DNA of 12,162 bases from Anaerolineales bacterium. GTDB taxonomy: Bacteria > Chloroflexota > Anaerolineae > Anaerolineales > DRMV01. A program made the translations under genes and the position numbers. Location of the stretch: assembly GCA_027026295.1 (NCBI GenBank), contig JALVOR010000195.1:1315-13476 (forward strand). The letters run 5' to 3'. Below, in pieces: positions 1 to 6,386 of this stretch. The notes beneath the pieces were generated by a model. The model was not told the DNA's origin and did no database searches. It was given only the letters and a program-made list of their open reading frames with translations. Numbering within the stretch: position 1 is the stretch's first letter; the number at the start of each line of letters is the position of its first letter.

Positions 1-210
1 CCTGAAGCCGATGCGCGCCAGCAGGTCCGGGTCGGCTTCCCACGCGCCGCTTTCCACCAACCGGCGGTAGGTCGCCACCAAGGCGCTCTTGCTCAGCAGC
101 CCATGCGGCAGCGGGTGACGCTTGATGGCCGTCATCACGTCCAGGCCGTCGCGGATAGCTTCCAGCGCGGCCACAGCCTGGGCAAAGGTTTCGGAAGGGA
201 GCGATTTCAT
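1..210 (-). CDS. N-terminal fragment, probable Elp3 radical SAM/GNAT tRNA-modification enzyme
   Basis: Reading leftward from the ATG at 210, an open frame of 70 codons runs off the window start, so only the N-terminus is visible. The peptide begins MKSLPSETFAQAVAALEAI and contains the stretch LPHGLLSKSALVATYRRL followed by an acidic segment and LLARIGFR. This resembles the region just before the radical SAM domain of Elp3-type enzymes (tRNA wobble-uridine carboxymethyl modification), where a 'LSKS.L...Y..L' helix is followed by a '(K/R)P(I/V)R(T/S)LSG' segment. The cysteine motif and acetyltransferase domain would lie outside the window, so the call rests on N-terminal resemblance only. No strong Shine-Dalgarno sequence is visible upstream of the ATG. 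Alternative: an unrelated small helical protein. Confidence 0.55.
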   Translation of the reverse strand, partial: MKSLPSETFAQAVAALEAIRDGLDVMTAIKRHPLPHGLLSKSALVATYRRLVESGAWEADPDLLARIGFR

Positions 211-226
211 CACCGCTGTATTCTAC

Positions 227-255
227 TTGACTTTTGGGCAAAAAGGGGCAATAGT
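227..255 (+). promoter_or_regulatory. Candidate sigma-70-type promoter for the DUF385 gene
   Basis: TTGACT at 227-232 (5 of 6 matches to the -35 consensus) is followed after exactly 17 nt by AATAGT at 250-255 (4 of 6 matches to -10). It points at the DUF385 gene and would give a leader of roughly 115 nt. No other candidate stands out in the 211-378 gap. Confidence 0.4.
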
Positions 256-378
256 GTAAGAAACCAAATCACTGCCCAACGCTGACAAAAAGAAGCCGCT
301 TTCCGCAGCATCCATTATTGTCCGCGGCCCGACTTCCAAAGGCTGGACAGCGACACAATCACCCCAAGGAGCGAAAAA

Positions 379-861
379 ATGCCTGTGCAAACCCCCACCC
401 CGCCACGCGGCTGGAAAGCCATTCCCTGGCGGCTGCCCATCTGGATTTATCGCCTGAAACTAGGTTTCCTGCTCGGCGAGCGCTTCCTGCTGCTGGAACA
501 CGTTGGGCGCAAAAGCGGCAGGGTGCGCCGCGCGGTGCTGGAAATCATCGGCAAAGATGCCGAGCCGCAGGCGTATTACGTGGCTTCGGGCTTTGGTGAA
601 CGTTCGCACTGGTTTCGCAATGTGATGCACACGCCCAAGGTGGTCATCCACGTCGGCACCAAGCGTTACCAGGCCATCGCCGAGCGGCTGCCCTACGAGG
701 AAGCCCTCGCGCGGATGCAAACTTACGCCCAAAAGCACCCCACAGCATTGCGCGAACTTGCGCGTATTTTGCATTATGACTACGACGGCAGTGAAGAAAG
801 ACTGCAGGAAATCGCCCGCGCCCTGCCCGTCGTGCGCTTTCGGGTGGTGAAACGGATTTGA
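379..861 (+). CDS. DUF385 / nitroreductase-family deazaflavin (F420)-dependent oxidoreductase-like protein
   Basis: A 160-residue protein. The family binds coenzyme F420 (or flavin/heme in related split-barrel proteins) and carries out hydride-transfer reductions; the physiological substrate is unknown here. Visible hallmarks are the LLLEHVGRKSGRVRRAVLEI segment (about residues 36-55), matching the family's 'LLLT..GRKSG..R..PL' cofactor-phosphate-binding stretch, then YYVASGFGERSHWFRNV and the strand 'P.VVIHVGTKRY'. The length is typical of the family. The start is supported by AAGGAG at 366-371, seven nt before the ATG. It is transcribed toward the convergent epimerase; their stops are separated only by a small 7-bp tandem repeat. 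Its presence suggests, but does not prove, that the organism makes F420. Confidence 0.8.
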   Translation: MPVQTPTPPRGWKAIPWRLPIWIYRLKLGFLLGERFLLLEHVGRKSGRVRRAVLEIIGKDAEPQAYYVASGFGERSHWFRNVMHTPKVVIHVGTKRYQAIAERLPYEEALARMQTYAQKHPTALRELARILHYDYDGSEERLQEIARALPVVRFRVVKRI

Positions 862-889
862 TGCAAAATGCAAGATGCAGGTTGCGAGG
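862..889. repeat. Short tandem repeat of a 7-bp unit (TGCAAAA/TGCAAGA/TGCAGGT/TGCGAGG)
   Basis: Four consecutive 7-bp units at 862-868, 869-875, 876-882 and 883-889, starting right after the TGA stop of the DUF385 gene (859-861) and ending three nt before the convergent epimerase stop (893-895). A matching array lies at 10874-10901, and a degenerate two-unit version follows the HerA-like gene. Confidence 0.75.
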
Positions 890-892
890 GCA

Positions 893-1822
893 TTAGTGGG
901 GGCGAAAGCGCGGGTCGCGGGCTAAGGTGAGTTTGAGGCCCTCGGCCAAAGGCACGCGGGGCTGGTAATTCAAAATCTGCGCGGCTTTGGTGAGGTCGGC
1001 GCACATGCGGGGCACGCCGCCGCCGCTGCGGGGGTTATACACAATTTCGGCGCGCCCGCCGGTGATTTCCAGCACCAGTTCGGCGAGTTGGCGCACGCTG
1101 GTTTCCACCCCGCTGCCCACGTTGACAATTTCACCGCTGGCTTCAGGCGCCGTGGCCGCGGCAACCATGGCGCTCACCACATCGTCCACGAAAACATAAT
1201 CGCGCGTCTGGCTGCCATCGCCGTGCACTACTAAGGTACCACCATGCACCGCCTGATACAAAAAGTTGGGGATAACCGGCGGGTGCGCAGGCGGCAGGTG
1301 CTGCCCCGGCCCATAGGCGTTGAACACCCGCAGCACCACGGTCTCAATGTTCCACAAATTGCCAATAGTGCGCACGTAGTGCTCGGCAGCCAGTTTGGAA
1401 ACCGCGTAGGGCGAATTGGGGTTCGGCACCATATCTTCCCGCAGGGGCTGGCTTTCCTGCCGCCCATAGACCGCCCCTGAAGAAACCAGCACCACCCGCC
1501 GCACGCCGACATCCCGCATGGCTTCCATCAGCGCTACCGTGCCGCCCACGTTCACGGCGTTGTATTCCCGCGGGTAAAGCACCGACTCGGGCACCAGCAC
1601 CCGGGCAGCCAAATGATAAACACAATCCACATCCTGCAGCAGCGTCCACAGTTTCGGGCGGTCGCTCACATCGCCGCGGGTAAAAAGCACCTCAGGGGAA
1701 AGCGCCTCGCGGTCACCGGAAGAAAGGTCGTCCAGCCCGCGCACCTGATGGCCTTCGCTCACCAGGCGGTTTGCCAAAGCCGAGCCGAGGAAACCCGCCG
1801 CGCCGGTAATGAGAAAGTTCAT
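893..1822 (-). CDS. NAD-dependent epimerase/dehydratase (extended SDR), UDP-glucose 4-epimerase-like
   Basis: A 309-residue extended short-chain dehydrogenase/reductase acting on nucleotide sugars, probably in cell-surface polysaccharide synthesis. The Rossmann motif GAAGFLG is at residues 7-13, an acidic pair D31-D32 closes beta-2 (NAD preference), SSGAVYG is at 114-120, the catalytic Y139xxxK143 is in SPYAVSK, and RDYVFVDDV (207-215) is the substrate-side motif typical of GalE/WbpP/RmlB-like enzymes. The length suits this class. The ATG is preceded by GGAGGT four nt upstream. The exact sugar substrate cannot be read from sequence; UDP-glucose/UDP-GalNAc 4-epimerase is likeliest, GDP- or dTDP-sugar dehydratase is possible. 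It is monocistronic here, with an extended -10 box at 1873-1881. Confidence 0.9.
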   Translation of the reverse strand: MNFLITGAAGFLGSALANRLVSEGHQVRGLDDLSSGDREALSPEVLFTRGDVSDRPKLWTLLQDVDCVYHLAARVLVPESVLYPREYNAVNVGGTVALMEAMRDVGVRRVVLVSSGAVYGRQESQPLREDMVPNPNSPYAVSKLAAEHYVRTIGNLWNIETVVLRVFNAYGPGQHLPPAHPPVIPNFLYQAVHGGTLVVHGDGSQTRDYVFVDDVVSAMVAAATAPEASGEIVNVGSGVETSVRQLAELVLEITGGRAEIVYNPRSGGGVPRMCADLTKAAQILNYQPRVPLAEGLKLTLARDPRFRPH

Positions 1823-1872
1823 GGAACCTCCACGGTGTCGCCAACCCGATGGTCGGCGTGAATGGCAAAGCG

Positions 1873-1881
1873 ATTATAGCA
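1873..1881 (-). promoter_or_regulatory. Extended -10 promoter element for the epimerase gene
   Basis: On the minus strand TGC-TATAAT, a perfect -10 hexamer (1873-1878) with an upstream TGn extension (1879-1881). It would start transcription about 45 nt before the epimerase ATG. No good -35 box is seen, as is common for extended -10 promoters. Confidence 0.45.
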
Positions 1882-1932
1882 CCAACCGGGCAGTAGGGGC
1901 GCGGTATAATGAAAACAGATACGGGCAAATGC

Positions 1933-2010
1933 AGTTGCAACTGTTCAGCCTTGGAAAAATAGGCCGCGGATAAAACGGATGGCCGCGGATTTTTAGAACG
2001 CCAAGAAACG
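1933..2010 (+). repeat. Dispersed intergenic repeat, copy A
   Basis: Begins GTTGCAACTGTTCAGCCTTG, runs through GGAAAAATAG and continues into a ladder of 'CGCGGAT' and 'ACGGAT' motifs ending near TTTTTAGAACGCC. The first 29 nt match the reverse complement of 5191-5219 at 26 of 29 positions, so the two are inverted copies of one element. Confidence 0.75.
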
Positions 2011-2046
2011 GAAGGAAGCGTCGTACTTTTCAGCGTTTTTCGCTCA

Positions 2047-2110
2047 ATCGGCGCCAATCCGTGAAATCGGTGGACTTTTTTCTGCGGAATCTGCGAAATC
2101 TACGGTTTCT
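2047..2110 (+). repeat. Dispersed intergenic repeat, 'AATCNGTGAAATC' type
   Basis: Contains CAATCCGTGAAATCGGTGGA followed by 'GCGGAATCTGCGAAATCTACGG'-like repeats. TGAAATCGGTGGA at 2061-2073 recurs exactly on the opposite strand at 3050-3062, upstream of the cyclic-di-AMP receptor gene. It lies just before the AMMECR1 ribosome binding site. Confidence 0.65.
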
Positions 2111-2163
2111 CTTGGCTGAGGCTGAATGGATACATGCAGTTTACGGTGTGAGCGGAGGGAAAG

Positions 2164-2763
2164 ATGACCGATTCGGCAAACCGGCTCTCCCCCGAAGAAG
2201 GGCAATGGCTGCTGCGGCTGGCACGCGAGGCACTGGAAGCGGGCGTGCAAGGTCAGCCTCTGCCTCCCATCCCCCCCAACCTGCCGCCACGGCTGCACGA
2301 AGACGGCGCGGCCTTCGTTACCCTGCGCATCAAGCAAGATGGCCGCCTGCGCGGCTGCATCGGCAGCATCATCGCCACGCGCCCTTTAGTCGAAGATGTG
2401 CGCGGCCACGCAGTCGACGCCGCGCTGCACGACCCGCGCTTCCCGCCCGTGCAGCCCGCTGAATTGCCCCATCTCGCGCTGGAAGTATCTTACCTCACCC
2501 CCTTGCAGCCGCTCCACGCGGCTTCCCCCGCCGACCTGCTTGCCCGCCTGCGCCCAGGCACCGATGGCGTGCTGCTGCGCCGCGGCTGGCAACAGGCCAC
2601 CTTTCTGCCCCAGGTATGGCACAGCCTGCCCAACCCCGCCGACTTCCTCACCCACCTGTGCCTCAAAATGGGCGCCGAGCCCGATTGTTGGCAGCGCCCC
2701 CTGGATGTTTTCACCTACCAGGTGCAGGCATTTCAGGAACCCGACTATTGGGAGGCCAACTAA
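2164..2763 (+). CDS. amrA: AMMECR1-domain protein (AmmeMemoRadiSam system protein A)
   Basis: A 199-residue protein filled by one AMMECR1 domain. The diagnostic LRGCIGS motif is at residues 62-68, followed by DPRFPPVQPAEL (90-101), LEVSYLTP (106-113) and ATFLPQVW (145-152), all in the usual order. The family is conserved from archaea to humans; in prokaryotes it often occurs with a Memo-like protein and a radical SAM enzyme, but its biochemical role is not settled. Neither partner is in this window, so here it stands alone. GGAGGGA at 2154-2160 precedes the ATG. Its TAA stop overlaps the TAG stop of the convergent cyclic-di-AMP receptor gene, so no terminator separates them. Confidence 0.9.
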   Translation: MTDSANRLSPEEGQWLLRLAREALEAGVQGQPLPPIPPNLPPRLHEDGAAFVTLRIKQDGRLRGCIGSIIATRPLVEDVRGHAVDAALHDPRFPPVQPAELPHLALEVSYLTPLQPLHAASPADLLARLRPGTDGVLLRRGWQQATFLPQVWHSLPNPADFLTHLCLKMGAEPDCWQRPLDVFTYQVQAFQEPDYWEAN

Positions 2764-3026
2764 ATCTGCTCGAAGCGGCTCACGGGCAGCACGAAAATCA
2801 CGCCCTGCTTGATGGCAGGCTCCGCGGGCTGGCTGCATTCCTCGCGGATGATTTCCACCGCCTCATCCACCCGCTCGTCTTCCACACCCAACATCAGCGT
2901 GGTGGAACCGCGCCGCAGAAAGCCCCCCGTCGAGGCCAGGCGGGTCACACGGAAACCGCGGTCGATAAGCGCCTGCGCCACCGTGTTGCTATCGGCAGTT
3001 TGTACAACAGCAATCAAGAGTTTCAT
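2760..3026 (-). CDS. darA: Cyclic-di-AMP receptor, PII-like (DarA/PstA family, DUF970)
   Basis: An 88-residue PII-like protein that should form a trimer and bind cyclic-di-AMP, relaying its level to an unknown target. The sequence opens MKLLIAVVQTADSNTVAQAL, has the ligand-loop motif TRLASTGGFLRRGSTTL (28-44), GVEDERVDEAVEII (47-60) and ends in the family C-terminus VIFVLPVSRFEQI. The frame is open up to 3062, but I start at the ATG at 3026 because the family begins MK(L/I)I.A(V/I)VQ and the upstream codons fall in a dispersed repeat. The Shine-Dalgarno sequence is weak (GGGA). It is shorter than the usual ~105-110 residues because the segment between the VEII helix and the last strand (the B-loop) is reduced to about 15 residues. 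The gene is monocistronic here and overlaps the stop of AMMECR1. Confidence 0.88.
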   Translation of the reverse strand: MKLLIAVVQTADSNTVAQALIDRGFRVTRLASTGGFLRRGSTTLMLGVEDERVDEAVEIIREECSQPAEPAIKQGVIFVLPVSRFEQI

Positions 3027-3045
3027 CGTTTTTCCCGGTGTTGAA

Positions 3046-3075
3046 GAATCCACCGATTTCACAGATTAGCACAGA
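3046..3075 (-). repeat. Dispersed repeat, 'AATCTGTGAAATCGGTGGA' type
   Basis: On the minus strand this reads AATCTGTGCTAATCTGTG then AAATCGGTGGATTC, two imperfect copies of an AATCTGTG unit followed by the exact 13-mer shared with 2061-2073. It sits directly upstream of the darA-like start. Confidence 0.65.
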
Positions 3076-3134
3076 TTGCCCAAAATGCACAGCAACTTCC
3101 CGACAATTTTCGCACTGCCCTATCAAACCAACGC

Positions 3135-3178
3135 CAGACAATCCGCGGGCCTCCGTGCCTATCCGCGTCATCCGTGGT
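3135..3178 (-). repeat. Dispersed repeat, 'ATCCGCG / ATCCGTGG' ladder
   Basis: Plus-strand reading: CAATCCGCGGGCCTCCGTGC then CTATCCGCGTCATCCGTGGTC. The same ladder (ATCCGCGT, TCATCCGTGG) recurs at 5152-5190. It occupies the darA/herA intergenic gap; no clear promoter for the HerA-like gene was found beside it. Confidence 0.65.
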
Positions 3179-3242
3179 CTACAAACTGCATTTCAAGATA
3201 CCCTGATTTTACCCTGTTTTTCGCCCCACAACGGAGATTTCC

Positions 3243-4973
3243 ATGAACGCTTCACCCCAACAACCCACAATCCACGACAGCATCGGCAAAGTGGTGGGCG
3301 GCAGCCTGCAAGAAGGCTTCATCGTGCGCCTGCACGTGCCGCCCCAGCACGTGCAGGAAGGCACCTTTGTGGTCGTGGAAAGCGGCGATTACCTCTTCTA
3401 CGGCCTGGTGACCGACCTGCGGCTGGGCACCACCAACGAGCGCGTGCTGGATGAGCAAATCGGGGAACGCTTCACCCCCGCATTGGGCAACATGCTGCAG
3501 GAACAAATGCTCTACGCCAATCTGGCGATCTACCCCGTGCTCATGCTGGAACGGGGCCCCGCGCCGGGCACCCCCGAATATGAGCGCTTCATGGCCGAAA
3601 TCGAGCGCGGCGAGCGGGAAGAACCCCGCCCCAAGCCCATCAAGACCATCCCTTCGCACCTCGCCGACGTGCGCTTAGCCACCGAAGGCGATATTGCCGA
3701 AATTTTCGGCAAGGAAGGCGGCAAGCGCTTCGTCATCGGCCACACCCGCGAGCAGGGGCACGCGGTGCGCATCGACCTGGAAAAGTTCGTGCAGCGCTCC
3801 GCAGGCATTTTCGGCGCCACGGGCACGGGCAAATCCTTCCTCACCCGCATTTTGCTGGCCGGTCTGATTCACCACGACGCCGCGGCCACCTTGGTCTTCG
3901 ACATGCACAACGAATACGCCTACGATGATGTGGCCTCCGACACCAACCAGCGCATCGTGGGGCTGCACACCAAATTCGGCAACAAGGTTTTCGTGGTCGG
4001 GCTGGGGAAAAACGCCACCATCCGCGGCCAGCGCCCCGACCTGGATTTGCTGATTTCTCAGCAGGACATCGAACCCGACGACATTTTGCTGCTTTCCCGC
4101 ACCCTCAACCTGCGCGACACCACCCCTACCACCCTGCACGCCCTTTACAGTTCGTTTGGCGACCGTTGGCTGACCGAGTTCAGCAAAATGAAAGTGGGCA
4201 AAACCATCGAGGAAACCGACGAAAGCGGCAAGACCCGCCGCGTGCCCGCCCCCGACAGCGTGGCGCACTGGGCGCAGGAAGTAGGCACCAACACCATGGC
4301 CGCCGAAGGGCTGCACAACAAACTGCGCCGCATTTTCGACCGCGCCTATCTGGTGGCAGAAGCCGCCACCGAAGGGCTACAGCAAATCATCGCCGCGCTG
4401 GAAAACGGGCGGCACGTCATCCTTTCTTTCGGCGATTACGACACCGAACTGGATTACCTGCTGGTGACCAACCTGCTCACCCGCAAAATCCGCGAGCACT
4501 GGGTCAAACGCACCGACACCTACCGCACGGGCAAAGAGCAAACCCCGCCGCGCCCCCTGGTGGTGGTCATCGAAGAAGCCCACAAACTGCTCAACCGCGA
4601 GATGGCCGCCCAGACCACGTTCAGCACCATCGCCCGCGAGTTGCGGAAATACTACGTCACCCTGCTAATCATCGACCAGCGGCCTTCGCAGATTTACGAC
4701 GAGGTGATGTCGCAGTTGGGCACCCGCATTTCGGGCTGGCTGGGCGATGAGGAAGACATCCGCGCCGTGCTTTCCGGGCTTTCGGGGCGCGACAAACTGC
4801 GCGGTATGCTTTCGCGACTGCAAGAAAAGGAAGAGGTGCTGCTGCTGGGTTGGAGCGTGCCCATGCCGCTGCCGGTGAAATCGCGACGTTACGATGACCA
4901 GTTCTGGAAAGATCTGCTGGGGCAAAAAGCCGCCGCTTTTGGCGATGACCCGCTGAAGGCATTAGGGTTTTGA
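3243..4973 (+). CDS. herA: HerA-like hexameric ATPase (DUF87 / FtsK-HerA superfamily)
   Basis: A 576-residue P-loop ATPase. The N-terminal ~100 residues form a HerA-barrel (SIGKVVGGSLQEGFIVRL; 'GTFVVVESGDYLFYGLVTDL'). The ATPase core has Walker A GATGTGKS (191-198), the FDMHNEY segment (219-225) typical of HerA, Walker B LVVVIEEAH (439-447) with tandem glutamates E444-E445, the sensor-like IDQRPSQI (478-485), and TRISGWLGDEEDI near the predicted arginine-finger region. HerA pumps DNA and normally works with NurA nuclease in end resection; some relatives pair with Sir2 or DUF4297 effectors in phage defence. No such partner is next to it here: the upstream neighbour is divergent and the downstream one convergent. 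GGAG lies about six nt before the ATG. A housekeeping repair role is the default reading. Confidence 0.88.
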   Translation: MNASPQQPTIHDSIGKVVGGSLQEGFIVRLHVPPQHVQEGTFVVVESGDYLFYGLVTDLRLGTTNERVLDEQIGERFTPALGNMLQEQMLYANLAIYPVLMLERGPAPGTPEYERFMAEIERGEREEPRPKPIKTIPSHLADVRLATEGDIAEIFGKEGGKRFVIGHTREQGHAVRIDLEKFVQRSAGIFGATGTGKSFLTRILLAGLIHHDAAATLVFDMHNEYAYDDVASDTNQRIVGLHTKFGNKVFVVGLGKNATIRGQRPDLDLLISQQDIEPDDILLLSRTLNLRDTTPTTLHALYSSFGDRWLTEFSKMKVGKTIEETDESGKTRRVPAPDSVAHWAQEVGTNTMAAEGLHNKLRRIFDRAYLVAEAATEGLQQIIAALENGRHVILSFGDYDTELDYLLVTNLLTRKIREHWVKRTDTYRTGKEQTPPRPLVVVIEEAHKLLNREMAAQTTFSTIARELRKYYVTLLIIDQRPSQIYDEVMSQLGTRISGWLGDEEDIRAVLSGLSGRDKLRGMLSRLQEKEEVLLLGWSVPMPLPVKSRRYDDQFWKDLLGQKAAAFGDDPLKALGF

Positions 4974-5086
4974 AGAATGCAAGGTGTAACCGTTCACCCT
5001 CAGAGAGAATCTACGGATTACGCAGACAGAAAACACAGAAGGGCACTTTAGAACGAGGGCGTTGTTGTAAGGCAAGACGGCGTGAG

Positions 5087-5107
5087 GGGCGGGATGGCAT
5101 CCCGCCC
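5087..5107. repeat. REP-like GC-rich palindrome
   Basis: GGGCGGGAT (5087-5095) pairs perfectly with ATCCCGCCC (5099-5107) around a three-nt centre. There is no U-tract on either side, so it is not an intrinsic terminator. It sits within the repeat-dense gap after the HerA-like gene and resembles REP/BIME-type intergenic palindromes. Confidence 0.55.
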
Positions 5108-5147
5108 TACCTGGCAATTTTGGCGTCATCTTAGCGACCCTGGCGCC

Positions 5148-5219
5148 CTAAAATCCGCGTCGATCCGCCATCATCCGCGTTCATCCGTGGGCTATTTTTC
5201 AAAGGCTGAGCAGTTACAA
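5148..5219 (-). repeat. Dispersed intergenic repeat, copy B (inverted relative to 1933)
   Basis: On the minus strand it begins GTTGTAACTGCTCAGCCTTT, continues GAAAAATAG and then a ladder of CACGGATGA, ACGCGGAT, GGCGGAT and ACGCGGATTTTA. The leading 29 nt match copy A (1933-1961) at 26 positions. It ends about 25 nt from the rplL terminator. Confidence 0.75.
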
Positions 5220-5244
5220 CACAAGCAAACAACCCACAGGCGTT

Positions 5245-5284
5245 AAAAAAAACTGACAGGCCACGAAAGCCTGTCAGTTTTTTT
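5245..5284 (-). terminator. Strong bidirectional intrinsic terminator after rplL
   Basis: The stem ACTGACAGGC / GCCTGTCAGT closes a seven-nt loop (5262-5268) and extends into flanking A/T runs, so each strand has a U-tract of seven or eight. On the minus strand it ends the ribosomal-protein operon 16 nt after the rplL stop. On the plus strand it can stop transcripts from the HerA-like gene. Confidence 0.92.
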
Positions 5285-5299
5285 GTTATGCAGCAAGTG

Positions 5300-5680
5300 C
5301 TATTTCAGTTCCACCACAGCACCGGCGGCCTCGAGTTCCTTCTTGGCCTCTTCGGCGGCCTCTTTGCTGACGGCTTCCAGAATCTTGGAGCCAGGGGTCT
5401 CGGCCACGGTCTTGGCCTCTTTCAGACCCAGCGAGGTCAGTTTGCGGATGGCCTTGATGACGTCGATCTTCTTGGGGCCGGTTTCCTTCAGCACCACGTC
5501 GAACTCGGTCTTTTCTTCCTTTTCCTCTTCAGCAGCGCCACCGGCAGCGCCCACGGCGGCCACGGCCACCGGCGCAGCAGCGGAAACGCCCCACTTCTCT
5601 TCGAGCATCTTGACGAGTTCAGCAGCCTCCATCACGGTGAGACCGCTCAGTTCTTCAACCAGTTTTTCCAAATCAGCCAT
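5300..5680 (-). CDS. rplL: Ribosomal protein bL12 (L7/L12)
   Basis: A 126-residue stalk protein that recruits translation GTPases to the large subunit. The N-terminal dimerisation/L10-binding part (about 1-33) is followed by an Ala/Gly/Glu-rich hinge (34-58) and the factor-binding C-terminal domain (59-126) with [21 protein letters not shown] and the terminus [10 protein letters not shown]. The length is normal. AGAAGGAGG precedes the ATG by about nine nt. It is the last gene of the run: 63 nt downstream of rplJ and directly followed by the intrinsic terminator. In many bacteria rpoB follows rplL; here it does not. Stable production with L10 is presumably set by the L10 leader ahead of rplJ. 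Confidence 0.98.
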   Translation of the reverse strand: MADLEKLVEELSGLTVMEAAELVKMLEEKWGVSAAAPVAVAAVGAAGGAAEEEKEEKTEFDVVLKETGPKKIDVIKAIRKLTSLGLKEAKTVAETPGSKILEAVSKEAAEEAKKELEAAGAVVELK

Positions 5681-5743
5681 GATTCAGAGCCTCCTTCTGT
5701 AATTTTTCAGGTTAGGGTCGTGCTTGGTAAAAATCGAATCGGG

Positions 5744-6283
5744 TCAGGCAGCCGCGGGGGCTTCCTGTTCGCTGTAAGCCTTGACGACGGCAGCCACCTG
5801 GCGGCCAGGTTCGGCCAGCAAGCGGGCCAGTTGGCTCGCGGGCGCCATAATCGTGCCCAGCAGTTGGGCGCGCATAACGGGCAACGGCGGCAGCGAAGCC
5901 AGTGCCCGCACATCGGCGGCACCGATTTCCTGCGTGCCTAAGAAGCCCACCTTCACCTGGACAGCATCGTTGGCTTTGGCGAAGTCCACAATGGCTTTTG
6001 CCACCGCGGGCGGGTCTTCCAATGCAAAGGCAATCGCCGTGCTGCCGGTCAACGCACTTTCGGGCACCGGGTAATCGGCAGCCTCAAACGCCCGCTTCAG
6101 CAGGGTGTTTTTCGCCACCATGAAGCGACCGCCTGCTTTACGCACAGCATTGCGCAGTTCCTCGATTTGCGCCACAGTCAGGCCCATGTAAGTGGTAATC
6201 ACCACAGCCTCACTGTCGCCCAAGAGGTCTTTGTACTGCGCGACTAACGCCTGTTTACTTTCCCTGGTTAGCGCCAAACGCAT
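5744..6283 (-). CDS. rplJ: Ribosomal protein uL10
   Basis: A 179-residue base protein of the ribosomal stalk; it binds 23S rRNA through its N-terminal domain and L12 dimers through its C-terminal helix. It begins MRLALTRESKQALVAQYKDLL and contains the conserved GGRFMVAKNTLLKRA (51-65) and the LTGSTAIAF strand. The C-terminal helix has hydrophobic spacing suited to several L12 dimers. The ATG is preceded by AAAGGAGGTGA, an extremely strong Shine-Dalgarno sequence, with only about three nt between GGAGG and ATG. The 193-nt gap from rplA carries an L10 leader and an attenuator, so expression of rplJ and rplL is likely feedback-controlled by the L10-L12 complex. Confidence 0.98.
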   Translation of the reverse strand: MRLALTRESKQALVAQYKDLLGDSEAVVITTYMGLTVAQIEELRNAVRKAGGRFMVAKNTLLKRAFEAADYPVPESALTGSTAIAFALEDPPAVAKAIVDFAKANDAVQVKVGFLGTQEIGAADVRALASLPPLPVMRAQLLGTIMAPASQLARLLAEPGRQVAAVVKAYSEQEAPAAA

Positions 6284-6316
6284 TCACCTCCTTTCTTTAG
6301 AATCTCCCTATGCGGG

Positions 6317-6357
6317 AAAACAAACGGTCTTTGCCCGCCGAAGCATGGCAAAGACCG
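6317..6357 (-). terminator. Intrinsic attenuator in the rplJ leader
   Basis: On the minus strand CGGTCTTTGCC (6357-6347) pairs perfectly over 11 bp with GGCAAAGACCG (6335-6325), followed by TTTGTTTT (6324-6317). It lies between the L10-binding fold and the rplJ ribosome binding site, the position expected for a transcription attenuator that spares rplKA but limits rplJL. Confidence 0.8.
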
Positions 6358-6386
6358 CGAAAGTCCCTTTGGGGGAATTCGGCTGT

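Larger units (their letters stand above)
1823..2163. other. Divergent intergenic region, mostly dispersed repeats
   Basis: About 340 nt between the divergent epimerase and AMMECR1 genes. It contains the epimerase extended -10 element, a TATAAT on the plus strand at 1905-1910 without a convincing -35, and two blocks of the dispersed repeat family (1933-2010 and 2047-2110). No gene is supported; the short open frame from 2061 is a by-product of the repeat and overlaps the AMMECR1 gene. Confidence 0.7.
4974..5244. other. Intergenic gap with several repeat classes, no gene
   Basis: After the HerA-like stop come a degenerate pair of 7-bp TGCAAGG/TGTAACC units (4978-4991), an 'AATCTACGGATTACGCAGA' segment (about 5007-5030), a perfect GC-rich hairpin (5087-5107) and inverted repeat copy B (5148-5219). 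No coding potential is supported on either strand. Confidence 0.7.

Noticed and set aside
2061..2462. 133-codon plus-strand frame beginning MKSVD
   Set aside because: It starts inside a dispersed repeat and then runs out of frame through the AMMECR1 gene as an Arg/Ala-rich shadow.
3135..5219. Possible CRISPR array from the repeated ATCCGCG motifs
   Set aside because: Units are short, imperfect, irregularly spaced and spread over several gaps with no uniform spacers or cas genes.
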